Shown: one piece after another, positions 18,356 through 27,600 of the stretch
Layout of the letters: the number at the start of each line of letters is the position of its first letter
Numbering within the stretch: position 1 is the first letter of the stretch
NCBI RefSeq assembly: GCF_030954495.1
Contig: NZ_JAVHUW010000060.1
Span: 88,909 to 152,908 of the forward strand
DNA from: Candidatus Desulfosporosinus nitrosoreducens
Lineage (GTDB): Bacteria > Bacillota > Desulfitobacteriia > Desulfitobacteriales > Desulfitobacteriaceae
Length of the DNA stretch: 64,000 bases
Direction of reading: 5' to 3'
Program-made: the position numbers and the translations under genes
Notes under the pieces: generated by a model
What the model saw: only the letters and a program-made list of their open reading frames with translations
Database searches by the model: none
What the model was told of the DNA's origin: nothing

Positions 18356-19687
18356 ATGAATTATAAGCTGCCCGAGTCTGATTACAGACATCTTGTTGTC
18401 GGCACGGATACTAAAATCCCCTTGGCGAATGGCCAATGGGTAACTTGCATCAACTTCGACAATGCTGCTTCAACCCCACCTTTGCTCTCCGTCCTGGAGG
18501 AAATCAATCAGTTCTCTCTTCTGTATTCCTCCATCCATCGCGGCACGGGATATAAATCACAATATTCCTCCCAGCTCTACGAAGAAGCGAGATCAATTGT
18601 CCTCAAATTCGTAAATGCCGACCCCGTCAATGACACGGCTATTTTTGTCAAAAACACAACTGAAGCCATCAATAAATTATCCTATCGTCTCCAGGAAGAA
18701 ACCCGAAGAGATGTGATTTTATCCACCTGGATGGAACACCATTCCAATGATTTACCCTGGAGAAAGAAATTTCATGTTGATTATGTCCAAGTGAATCCTC
18801 AGGGAAAACTAAACCTGGAAGATCTCGAACGCAAATTAATCCATTATAAAGGAAAGGTAAAACTTGTCACAGTAACGGGGGCTTCAAATGTTACAGGCTA
18901 TCTGAACCCAATACATAAGATTGCCGAACTGGCCCATCGTTATCATGCTAAAATTCTTGTTGATGGTGCTCAAATGGTACCACATACCATGGTCAATATG
19001 AGACCTCCAAATCCCCTGCAACATATAGATTACCTGGCTTTTTCCGCCCATAAAATGTACGCGCCTTTCGGAACCGGAGTGCTTATCGGTCCTCGCGAAA
19101 CCTTCCGGCAAGGGGTCTCGGAGCTGGTAGGAGGAGGCACGGCCGAAGTGGTGACTCATAATTGGGTCCTCTGGAATGACCCGCCTCATAAAGATGAGGC
19201 CGGTTCCCCGAATGTCATGGGAGTAGTGGCCCTGATGGCGGCCATCAAAACCCTCACTGCTCTTGGCATGAGAAAAATCGACCACTATGAATCTCAACTT
19301 GCAGAGTATGCCTATTCGGGGTTGAAGTCGCTACCCGGCATTACTCTTTATTCCCATTTTAGTCCGGGTGAACGGCGCATAGGGGTTATCCCCTTCAACG
19401 TCAGAGGCATATACCACGAACAGGTCGCCTCAATTCTCTCTCAGGCAGCCGGCATTGCCGTCAGGACGGGTTGCTTTTGTACCCAACCTTATATCCAAAA
19501 ATTATTGTCTATTTCTTCTAAGCAAATGGAGTTTTACAGGAAAAACGGAAATTTCCCCCGACCCGGCGTCGTCAGGGTAAGCTTCGGTTTATATAATAAT
19601 TTTAACGAGATAAATATTCTGCTGGAAACCCTGGAGCAAATCATCAGACATCCAACAACTGTATCCCCGAAATGTTATACAATTTGA
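18356..19687 (+). CDS. class V aminotransferase, cysteine-desulfurase-like
   Basis: 443 residues. The PLP-binding Lys is in FSAHKMYAPFGTG near residue 238, the DGAQ cofactor motif is near 200 and a cysteine in the active-loop position is present in RTGCFCTQPY near 375. The CsdA/SufS-like branch removes sulfur from cysteine, and the double Cys (CFC) is typical of the broader uncharacterised subgroup that also includes selenocysteine-lyase-like enzymes. ATG 18356 has only a weak site. The DsrE-like gene follows 47 bp later, so a joint role in sulfur handling is plausible but inferred. Confidence 0.85.
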   Translation: MNYKLPESDYRHLVVGTDTKIPLANGQWVTCINFDNAASTPPLLSVLEEINQFSLLYSSIHRGTGYKSQYSSQLYEEARSIVLKFVNADPVNDTAIFVKNTTEAINKLSYRLQEETRRDVILSTWMEHHSNDLPWRKKFHVDYVQVNPQGKLNLEDLERKLIHYKGKVKLVTVTGASNVTGYLNPIHKIAELAHRYHAKILVDGAQMVPHTMVNMRPPNPLQHIDYLAFSAHKMYAPFGTGVLIGPRETFRQGVSELVGGGTAEVVTHNWVLWNDPPHKDEAGSPNVMGVVALMAAIKTLTALGMRKIDHYESQLAEYAYSGLKSLPGITLYSHFSPGERRIGVIPFNVRGIYHEQVASILSQAAGIAVRTGCFCTQPYIQKLLSISSKQMEFYRKNGNFPRPGVVRVSFGLYNNFNEINILLETLEQIIRHPTTVSPKCYTI

Positions 19688-19734
19688 ATTTTTACTTATA
19701 CTAAACCGGGATAACAATTTAAGGGGGATAAACG

Positions 19735-20211
19735 TTGGATAAGAAGATGAATATTCTCATGTTCAGCGGCGACTACGACAAAGCTCTGGCCGCTCTCATC
19801 CTGGCAAATACCGCAAGAGAATTAGACGTCAATGTGAGCATGTTTTTTGCTTTCTGGGGCTTATTTTTGGTGCGGGATCCTGCCCAGGTGTCTGCTGAAG
19901 ATAAAACAACCTTTGAAAAAATGTTTGGTATGGTCACTCCCAAAGGGCCTGAGGAATTACCTCTTTCCCGAATGAACATGGCGGGTTTAGGCAAGCAAAT
20001 GCTTTTAGAGATGATGGACGATGATCAAACGCCCAGTTTAACCGACTTTCTCAACGGCGCCCGCAAAAAAGGAGTAACATTTTACGGCTGTAAATTATCT
20101 GTTGATGTCATGGGCTTTAAAAAAGAAGAATTATTGCCCGAAGTTCAAATTATAACAGCCAAAGAATACTTAAAGGATGCCTTAGACTCAGATATGCAGC
20201 TTTTTATTTAG
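19735..20211 (+). CDS. DsrE/DsrF-like family protein
   Basis: 158 residues starting at TTG 19735 behind AAGGGGG. It has the DsrE-like alpha/beta fold signature: an N-terminal strand and FSGDYDKALAALILANTA, then AFWGLFL, and a conserved cysteine in TFYGCKLSVDVMG near 120. Family members bind or carry sulfur or act in peroxiredoxin-like reactions. It follows the cysteine-desulfurase-like gene and may accept its sulfur. Its last 8 bases overlap the end of the convergent RNase H gene. Confidence 0.8.
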   Translation: MDKKMNILMFSGDYDKALAALILANTARELDVNVSMFFAFWGLFLVRDPAQVSAEDKTTFEKMFGMVTPKGPEELPLSRMNMAGLGKQMLLEMMDDDQTPSLTDFLNGARKKGVTFYGCKLSVDVMGFKKEELLPEVQIITAKEYLKDALDSDMQLFI

Positions 20212-20839
20212 GGATAATCCCCAAGGCTTGTTTGGCTAGCCGGTCGGCATAATCATTAAATAAATTTCCGCTGTGACCGGCTACCTTTTCAAAACTATAT
20301 AGACCTTGGTGCTCTTTCATAAAAGCAACATAAGCTTGGGTAAATTTGTTCTTGGCTTGCCAGTCACCGCTAACCCAATGGGAAATGCCCGAATAATCAT
20401 GAAAAATTCTTACCCGCGCCTCTAAGCTCTTGGCTTTTTTTACGGCCTGAATAACTGCCGCGATTTCCCCGGCTACATTTCTCATGACGGCGGCTTCAGA
20501 ATCTTCTCCAACTCCCTTGCCTTCAAAAACGATTTGCCCTTCTTTGACAAATACGTAGCCATAAGAATACTTTCCATCCCGATAACTGCCATCCGTATAA
20601 ATTTCATAATCATAATCTTTGGCAGATTGAGCCAATTCAGCTCCGTGATCTTCTGAAAAGGGGCCTTTTGTCCCTGGGTTTTCCCTGCCGCTTTCCCAAG
20701 CAAGAGCTTCAGCTTTCGTCTCAAATCCTTTATAAACCGCTCCTTTGTATCCTTTGACAGCTGCCTGACATTCCGGCCAATTATTAAAAAGGCCTCTGGT
20801 ATACCCTTCCTTGACAACATAATAATTTTTTTTCCCCAA
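20204..20839 (-). CDS. rnhA: ribonuclease H with N-terminal RNA/DNA-hybrid-binding domain
   Basis: 211 residues from TTG 20839. The N-terminal 45 residues are the caulimovirus-viroplasmin-like hybrid-binding domain (VKEGYTRGLFNNWPECQAAVKGYKGAVYKGF pattern, split here in two: YYVVKEGYTRGLF and YKGAVYKGFETKAEA). The RNase HI domain follows with the four acidic residues in YTDGSYRD, VAGEIAAV, FHDYSGI and NDYADRLA. It removes RNA from RNA-DNA hybrids. This domain pairing is common in Firmicutes. Confidence 0.9.
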   Translation of the reverse strand: MGKKNYYVVKEGYTRGLFNNWPECQAAVKGYKGAVYKGFETKAEALAWESGRENPGTKGPFSEDHGAELAQSAKDYDYEIYTDGSYRDGKYSYGYVFVKEGQIVFEGKGVGEDSEAAVMRNVAGEIAAVIQAVKKAKSLEARVRIFHDYSGISHWVSGDWQAKNKFTQAYVAFMKEHQGLYSFEKVAGHSGNLFNDYADRLAKQALGIIPK

Positions 20840-21093
20840 AGCTGCCTACTCCCCTATTCATAATTTAGAGCTTGTTTTTAATTGCTACTCACCATTATAA
20901 ACCTTGGGCTATAGAAACAAAACAACATCTCAAGAACCGTTCCCAAGGCAGAGTCTCTTACATACTATTAACTACACAGAATAATCCAAATAGTATACGT
21001 AATAGAGAAGGATAATTCAATTCTCTGTTGAACTCCTTATTATTGGCAGCTCCATAAAATACTTAAGTATCCTAGCTCAAAGGGGGAGAAACC

Positions 21094-21756
21094 ATGGAAA
21101 CTTATCGGGTGAAGGTTGGAGCAGAAGGGGAAATTATTTTACCCTCAGAATTGCAAAAGCTCTTTGGTTTAGCTGCAGAGGACAGCTTAGATTTGTGTGT
21201 CGACTCGGAAGGCAAAGTTTTCGTACGAACTGCCGAACGTTCTGTCGGACCCCTTTCTGATTTCTTCGAGGATTTAATTATCGGAGAACTACATGGTGCC
21301 GGGTGTAGCGGAGATGAACTCAAAAGCAAGCTGTTAGAACGCAAATTAAAGTTAAGTACAGTCCTTGACCGGATGTCGGAGGAAGCTCATAGAGCGCATA
21401 AAAACGCTCAATCCGTCAAGTGGCGGAAAGCTCAGACTCTTGCCTCATTTAATCAGGAGAAAGAAATCCAGGGATCTTATAACCTTGTTCTTACTACCCG
21501 CAGTATCCATGATTTAGCTGTTCTTCAGGAAAAGGAACTTCAAGAAATTCCGGCTGTCTTTAGCCGCCTAGAGCAAGATCCTTTAGCTTTCAAACGCTTA
21601 AAAGGGCCCTATTATGAAACATATCGAGTCTCTTTTAGGAGCGGGTCAAAAGAATATCGGGTCGTCTATACAATCTTTACTCAAGAAAGCCTAATCGTTG
21701 TACTGACCGTCGGAGCACGCGAGGCAATCTATGCGAATCTCAATGGCATCGCCTAG
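21094..21756 (+). CDS. AbrB-like domain fused to RelE/ParE-like domain
   Basis: 220 residues, ATG 21094 with GGGGGAG upstream. Residues 1-48 form an AbrB/MazE-type swapped-hairpin DNA-binding module (YRVKVGAEGEIILPSELQK). Residues 65-125 are helical and charged. Residues 128-220 resemble a RelE/ParE toxin (LTTRSIHDLAVLQEKE, then FKRLKGPYYETYRVSFRSG and YRVVYTI). In usual type II systems these are separate antitoxin and toxin genes; here one polypeptide holds both. Catalytic competence cannot be judged. A hairpin without T-run (21797-21806 with 21811-21820) follows. Confidence 0.72.
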   Translation: METYRVKVGAEGEIILPSELQKLFGLAAEDSLDLCVDSEGKVFVRTAERSVGPLSDFFEDLIIGELHGAGCSGDELKSKLLERKLKLSTVLDRMSEEAHRAHKNAQSVKWRKAQTLASFNQEKEIQGSYNLVLTTRSIHDLAVLQEKELQEIPAVFSRLEQDPLAFKRLKGPYYETYRVSFRSGSKEYRVVYTIFTQESLIVVLTVGAREAIYANLNGIA

Positions 21757-21877
21757 AAATGCACTTCTCGGTATCAATTAAAGTTGCTTTTAACGGGAGA
21801 CAAGCCACCAGGCTTGTCTCATCCCTATATTTCCTCCTTTAAATCAGAGAAATAAAATCAATTTCTATCTTGACAAA

Positions 21878-21924
21878 AATACAAAGGTACCTTTATTATG
21901 AATTTATAAAGGTACCTTTGTATT
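21878..21924. promoter_or_regulatory. double palindromic operator ahead of marR relic and exporter
   Basis: Two 18-bp arms (21878-21895 and 21907-21924) form a perfect inverted repeat with an 11-bp spacer. Each arm itself contains the 12-bp palindrome AAAGGTACCTTT, so there are two identical operator sites. TTGACA at 21870-21875 provides a -35 box upstream. This is the layout of an autoregulated MarR promoter. Confidence 0.7.
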
Positions 21925-21947
21925 GGAGATGAAGGTAAAGTAGAGCC

Positions 21948-22143
21948 ATGGCTAAGAGTAATTTAGATTGATTTGAACAATTTGTCCGCTTGAATGGTTG
22001 CTGCACCGTTATCACCGGCAAAATCACAGACCCAGAGTCCCTTAGGCGACCTGCCGCCGGAGGTAAGCTCAGGTATTAGGTCGCTAAAGCTAAGACCCGA
22101 CATAAGTCAGAAGGAACTCTCTGGTGAATCCTTCAAACTCTGA
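21948..22143 (+). pseudogene. decayed MarR-family regulator
   Basis: ATG 21948 opens MAKSNLD then stops at TGA. MarR-like segments continue in successive frames: FEQFVRLN in frame one, WLLHRYHRQNHRP in frame two, and LGDLPPEVSS then SLKLRPDISQKELS in frame three. The last matches the SQKEL turn found in MarR wing-helix proteins. The gene is therefore broken by a stop and at least two frameshifts and ends without its C-terminal half. The 230 bp up to the exporter start hold nothing I can identify. Confidence 0.65.
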
Positions 22144-22375
22144 TTGGCTTAGTATCCAAACTATCATTGTTATGGTATATTTGAAGTTAGCCCAATAACT
22201 GACATCTACTCCAAGCCGTTTCCGGCAGAACGTTTGGGGCAACCTTAAGAGCGGTATCCTCAACGCGGCGTTACTTACGATTTCAGGCAAGTTGACTACT
22301 GACTTTCCGGCAACTTTACCTAGTTGGTAACAGCCCACTTATTTGCTATTTACATTAGAAGAAAGAGGTTTTATC

Positions 22376-23821
22376 GTGCCAAACATCAGAGAACATCCCA
22401 ACATCAGATGGTTTATACTACTGACTGTTTCAGTTGGAACCTTTATGTCCACTCTTGATTCAAGTATCGTAAATGTAGCTTTACCTACTATATCAAGTGC
22501 TTTTAAAACGGATCTTGAGACGTTGCAGTGGGTTGTTACGGCTTACCTGCTTACTATATCAAGTCTCTTGCCAATATTCGGTCGATTAGCCGATATATTG
22601 GGCCGCAAACGTGTTTTTTCAACAGGATTTATCATCTTCACCATCGGTTCGGCTCTTTGCGGCCTCTCAACGAATGTTTTTATGTTGATCGGCTTTCGCG
22701 TTTTTCAAGCAATCGGTGCGTCGATGCTTATGGCCAATTCCCAAGCCATCACTGTCTCAGCCTTCCCGGCTTCTGAACGCGGACGGGCACTTGGCTTAAC
22801 GGGAACTACCGTCGCTCTTGGTTCACTGACGGGGCCTGCGCTGGGCGGTTTAATAGTAGGGTTGATCGGCTGGAAATATATTTTCTATATTAACGTACCT
22901 ATCGGTATTATCGGTTTTATTGTTTCGCAAATTATTTTGCCTAATGACAAGCGAAGTACAGGTCGAGAGCCCTTTGATTTTTCTGGTGCTTTCCTCTTTT
23001 CCGTAGGAATGGTTGCTCTGCTTTTTGCCATTAATAACGGCGAAGACTACGGCTGGTCCTCAACTCCTATTCTATTAGGGATCATAGCCGGTTTGATTCT
23101 CCTCATCGCTTTCTACGTTGTCGAGCAAAAAGTCAAAGTTCCCATGATTAACCTGTCACTTTATAAAATCAAACCATTTGCCATCGGAAATATTTCAGGT
23201 TTTCTCTCCTTCGTTTCAACATTTTGTAATACTATGCTTTTGCCCTTTGTTCTCCAGCACTCTTTTAATTGGACACCCGAAACAATAGGCCTTCTCATGA
23301 CATCATATCCGGTTGTCATGGCGATTTTCGCCCCAACAAGCGGTTATCTCTCCGATAAAATCGGACCTGTTTTTTTAACTACCGGCGGCCTGGTAATCAA
23401 TGCCTTAGGTATGTTTTTTCTGGCAACAATTGGTATCCATTCGCTCTTCTGGTACATTATGATTGGGCCTATTCTAATGGGAATCGGTACAGGAATGTTT
23501 CAGTCTCCAAACAACAGCAGCGTTATGGGAGCTGTTCCCAAAACCATGTTGTCCACGGCTGGAGGTTTGAATGCTTTAGTTCGTAATCTGGGCATGGTCG
23601 TTGGCACGACGCTGGCCGTTTCCGTTTTTGACGGAAAACAAACTAGAATACTGGCTGGATTGACTCAGCCAACAATTACTCAGCAAGTTAACGCCTCTCT
23701 TTCTGCTTACCACACGGTCATGATTATCGGTGGTGTAATCTCGCTGGCTGCGTCGCTTCTTTCAATAAGCCGCAAAGGCTATCTTTCAAGTGATCTCAAT
23801 AAAGGAAACCCGTCATCTTGA
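22376..23821 (+). CDS. DHA2-family (EmrB/QacA) drug:proton antiporter
   Basis: 481 residues from GTG 22376 (AGAAAGAGG site); the open frame begins 33 bases earlier. Fourteen hydrophobic segments are expected, and the family motifs are visible: STLDSSIVNVALPTI in helix 1, FGRLADILGRKRVF in the helix 2-3 loop and the antiporter motif LGLTGTTVALGSLTGPALGG in helix 5. It exports hydrophobic or cationic toxicants. Its intended repressor upstream is a pseudogene, so expression may be constitutive or under a trans-acting MarR. Confidence 0.9.
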   Translation: MPNIREHPNIRWFILLTVSVGTFMSTLDSSIVNVALPTISSAFKTDLETLQWVVTAYLLTISSLLPIFGRLADILGRKRVFSTGFIIFTIGSALCGLSTNVFMLIGFRVFQAIGASMLMANSQAITVSAFPASERGRALGLTGTTVALGSLTGPALGGLIVGLIGWKYIFYINVPIGIIGFIVSQIILPNDKRSTGREPFDFSGAFLFSVGMVALLFAINNGEDYGWSSTPILLGIIAGLILLIAFYVVEQKVKVPMINLSLYKIKPFAIGNISGFLSFVSTFCNTMLLPFVLQHSFNWTPETIGLLMTSYPVVMAIFAPTSGYLSDKIGPVFLTTGGLVINALGMFFLATIGIHSLFWYIMIGPILMGIGTGMFQSPNNSSVMGAVPKTMLSTAGGLNALVRNLGMVVGTTLAVSVFDGKQTRILAGLTQPTITQQVNASLSAYHTVMIIGGVISLAASLLSISRKGYLSSDLNKGNPSS

Positions 23822-23869
23822 ATTAAACTCAAAACAAATGATGATGTATTATTATTTGTCGTCGATGCT

Positions 23870-23901
23870 AAAAGCCAGGGCTTGAGCCCTGGCTTTTTCT
23901 T
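23870..23901. terminator. bidirectional terminator between exporter and methyltransferase
   Basis: AAAAGCCAGGGC (23870-23881), loop TTGA, GCCCTGGCTTTT (23886-23897) followed by more T. The A-run on the left makes it usable from either side of these convergent genes. Confidence 0.85.
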
Positions 23902-23912
23902 TCATTTTACAG

Positions 23913-24635
23913 TTATGCGTCGACCGATTTAGCGGCTAAGATCGTTGCGGGGGAATCCGGAGTCCAGGGTTCTTTTTCAAAGTTCCCCCATTGTTCCGTC
24001 ATTTTCCAGCCGGTTTCCTCAAAGGCTTTCCTTAATTCGGAACAGGTCACAGGATACAAACGATTAACACCGGATACTTCCTCTCCGGAGTCCGAAAACA
24101 GAATTTTCGTAGTGAAATCCAAGCCGCCGTCCGAGCAAAAGGTGTAGAAGCGCTGGAACGTTAGGCTGGGAGTTTTGATCACAGGCAATTCCTTGATTTG
24201 CTTGGCGATAATCCGGTCATAGTTCACAGTTTGTACCAGGACATGAGCTGCTTTCAAGCGAAACTGAGTTAAAACCTGTTTTAATTCAGTTTCGCCCGAT
24301 ACATGAGCCAGGGTGTTTCCCAAGCAAACAATCCCGTCAAATTCCACCTCCATGCCACTGAGGTTACGCATATCGGCGACAGAAAACATGGCAGGACTGC
24401 CCACAGCTTGGGCTTTTTTTCTGGCTATTTCAATCATTTCAGTACTCAAATCCACACCGTGTGCTGCAATGCCCCCCTGAGCCAGTACTGTAGCCAGAGA
24501 ACCAGTTCCGCACCCAACATCAAGGACCGAATTAAGAGCTTCTTGCTTTAAGTAATTTCGGATAAATGTCTCTTGCGCTTTCTTCAAAGGGAAAATTTCA
24601 TCGTAGTATTTGGCTAAACTTTGATAAAACTCCAA
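23913..24635 (-). CDS. class I SAM-dependent methyltransferase
   Basis: 240 residues from TTG 24635 behind GGAGAGG. The Rossmann fold shows motif I in LDVGCGTGSLATVLA near 42, the acidic residue after the second strand in GVDLSTEMIEIA, and ICLGNTLAH-like motif IV. It belongs to the broad Methyltransf_11/25 group; the substrate is unknown. It sits 56 bp behind the giant glucan synthase gene, with a hairpin between them. Confidence 0.85.
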   Translation of the reverse strand: MEFYQSLAKYYDEIFPLKKAQETFIRNYLKQEALNSVLDVGCGTGSLATVLAQGGIAAHGVDLSTEMIEIARKKAQAVGSPAMFSVADMRNLSGMEVEFDGIVCLGNTLAHVSGETELKQVLTQFRLKAAHVLVQTVNYDRIIAKQIKELPVIKTPSLTFQRFYTFCSDGGLDFTTKILFSDSGEEVSGVNRLYPVTCSELRKAFEETGWKMTEQWGNFEKEPWTPDSPATILAAKSVDA

Positions 24636-24660
24636 ACCCTATCCTCTCCTTTTCTCTAAA

Positions 24661-24690
24661 AGCGGGATTAACCTTTCCCGCTTCTTTTTA
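24661..24690 (-). terminator. hairpin between glucan synthase and methyltransferase
   Basis: AGCGGGA (24661-24667) pairs with TCCCGCT (24676-24682). The short T-stretch on the minus strand (TTTTAG) is modest, so readthrough into the methyltransferase is possible. Confidence 0.5.
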
Positions 24691-24691
24691 A

Positions 24692-27600
24692 TTACAGGGT
24701 CAAACGCACACTGTGAGTCTGACCGTCATCCTGAAGGGAAATAACAGGTTCTTGTAAGGGTTCTCCATCACAAGTAAGCTGTTCAAATCCTGTCATTCGA
24801 CCCTTTGGATTATCGACAACAATTTCGTATTTTGAAGAACAATAGTGGTAGACCAATTTATAGCTTTTCCAATGACTCGGTAGACAGGGCTTAAGAACCA
24901 GCTTATCCCCTTGACGCTTAAAACCTAAAATTCCTTCCAAGCCTGCCTGATACAGCCATCCTGCCGCTCCGGTATACCACGTCCATCCGCCGCGGCCCAC
25001 ATGGGGGTGAATAGCGTAAACATCGGCGGCTACGACGTAGGGCTCAACTTTATAGCGATTGGCCTCATGTTCTGTTCGGGCATGGTTGACGGGATTCAGC
25101 ATATGAAACAGCTCCATAGCCTTATCCCCTTCTCCTAACGTCGTGTAGGCCGAAATGGCCCAAATGGCCCCATGGGTATACTGTCCGCCGTTTTCGCGCA
25201 CTCCGGGGACATATCCCTTAATATAGCCGGGATCAGGCAGAGACTTGTCAAAAGGCGGAGTAAGCAAGAGCAGGACTCCATCTTCTTTACGCCACAAATA
25301 GTGTTCTAAAGCCAGCATCGCATCCTGAGCCCGAGTGGGTCTCGCTCCTCCGGAAAGGACTGACCAGGATTGAGCGATGGCGTCGATCTGACATTCGGTG
25401 TTGAGCGTAGAGCCTAAAGGGGTCCCGTCATCAAAATAAGCCCGCCGATACCAACCCCCATCCCAGCCGTATTTCTCCAGATTCTGTTGCAGTTCCTCGG
25501 CAACACGACGATAACGTTCCGCTCTCTCTTTATCCTGGCGCGCCTGACAGATTGAAGAGAAGCGCATCAGGGTTAAATAGAGAAACCATCCGAGCCATAC
25601 ACTTTCCCCTCTGCCTTGCGGCCCGATTTGGCTAAATCCGTCGTTCCAGTCTCCGGAACCAATTAACGGCAGCCCATGCTCGCCAAAGCTCAGCCCTTTC
25701 TCGATCGCCCGTAAGCAATGTTCGTAAACATCCCCTGACTCGCTGGAAACTTTGGGCACTGAATAGCGTTCATCTTCGCCCTCCCGCAGCAGTTCATCTT
25801 CCAGGAAGGGAGCCATTTCGTCGAGAACCGAACTATCTCCTGTATGTTCGATATAATGAGCAGTGACATAGGGAAGCCATAAAAGATCATCAGAAAATTT
25901 CGTGCGTATTCCTTTATTTCTCCCTTCATGCCACCAATGCTGTACATCACCTTCTTTAAATTGATGACCGCAATGAAGAAGTATTTGTTTCCTGCTAACC
26001 TCCGGGGACGTGTAGACAAGGGCCATTACGTCTTGGAGTTGATCCCTGAATCCATAAGCTCCCCCCGACTGATAAAAGGCCGACCTAGCCCATAAGCGGC
26101 AAACTGTGGTTTGATAAAGCAGCCAACAGTTCATCAGCAAATTCATCGACGTATCGGGTGTTTCAACTTGGATTTTGCTCAACAAACCGTTCCAGAATTG
26201 TCTTACCTTATCGAACTCCTCATCCACCTTTTTCGAATTCTCATACAGCGCAAGGATTTGTCCTATTTCTTCTTGCCTGGTAGTTTCCCCCAAAAGGAAA
26301 GTAACCTTTCGGGTTTCTCCGGCGGCGATCGTCAAAGGGACTTGCAGCGCCGCACAAGGGTCAAAGCCCGCCCCGACAGAACCAGAAAAACTCTCCAGCT
26401 TTAAGCCCGCCGGATCGGCTAAACCTCCATTGCGGCCGATAAATTCAGACCGGTCCCCAGTATAACTGGCAACACCGGCTCCCACAACCCCTAAAAATCC
26501 CCACCGCCCGCTAAATTCTTCCTGGTAAGTGTTGCGAGCCAAGAAGACCTGGCTTTTCTCATCGTATTCTGTCACCAAATACGGAGCAGTCAGCTCACGG
26601 GCTACTCCCAAAACCCATTCTACGTAGTAAACTAAGCTTAAATGCACTTCCTGTTCTGTCGTATTGGAAAGCGTCAAGTCGAGAAGTTTAAGCGGTTCCT
26701 GCAAAGGAACAAAAAGCTTTAGAGATTGTTTCAGACCATGGCTGCAATGTTCAAAAATTGAATACCCCTGACCATGCCGGATCGTGTAAGCTCCTTTCTC
26801 TCGTCTCGGTTTGGCAGTGACAGACCAAAACTCACCGCTGTCGTCACTCCTCAGGTAAAGTGCCTCTCCCGTGGGATCAAGGAGCGAATCATTAGACCAG
26901 GGAGTAAGTTTATACTCTCTGCTATTGTCGGACCAGGTGTAGCCTGCCCCTACCTCTGAAACCTGAAAACCAAATGTGGGGTTGGCAATAACATTAATCC
27001 AGGGAAGAGGAGTATTCTTGCCTTCCTGAAGCTTGATTACATATTCTCTCCCGTCTTGACTAAATCCTCCATAACCATTGGCAAAGGTTAATTGGTTCAT
27101 TATCTGTTCTTCCGCTTCAAGCTGCCGGTTATCCAGAGAAGTTTCCGGCAATGAATCCTCCAACTCAGAAGAGCTAGGATTTTCTCCACCGGCACTTTCC
27201 GGGATAATCAGTTTACTCTTTTTCCGAACCTGAACTGAACAGGAGCCGCCTTCACCGTTGAAGATAATTCGAGCTACGGTATAAAGCAATCTTAAATCAT
27301 CCGCCTGAACATGACTTTTTTGCAGGATAAAAACACCGCCCGGCTGATTTAAGCGATCCCGTGCGTGCCCCATAGAGATCAAGTCTCGCAAGTTGTCTTG
27401 CAGGGCTTGCACATAACCGCTCTCGTCTTCATTGAGAATTACTAAATCAGCATATAACCCCTTGAGGCTCCAGTATTCATGAATAGTCAGCAAACGGCGA
27501 ACTAACTCCATATGCTCACTTTTATCCACGCGAACTAAAACGACCGGCAGATCTCCTGAAATGGCATAGGGCCAAAGGGCCGACTGTCCTTTGCAATTGT

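Noticed and set aside
22090..22338. 82-codon minus-strand frame between the marR relic and the exporter
   Set aside because: It runs through the marR relic and has no recognisable domain. It may contain remnant sequence, but there is no support for a gene.
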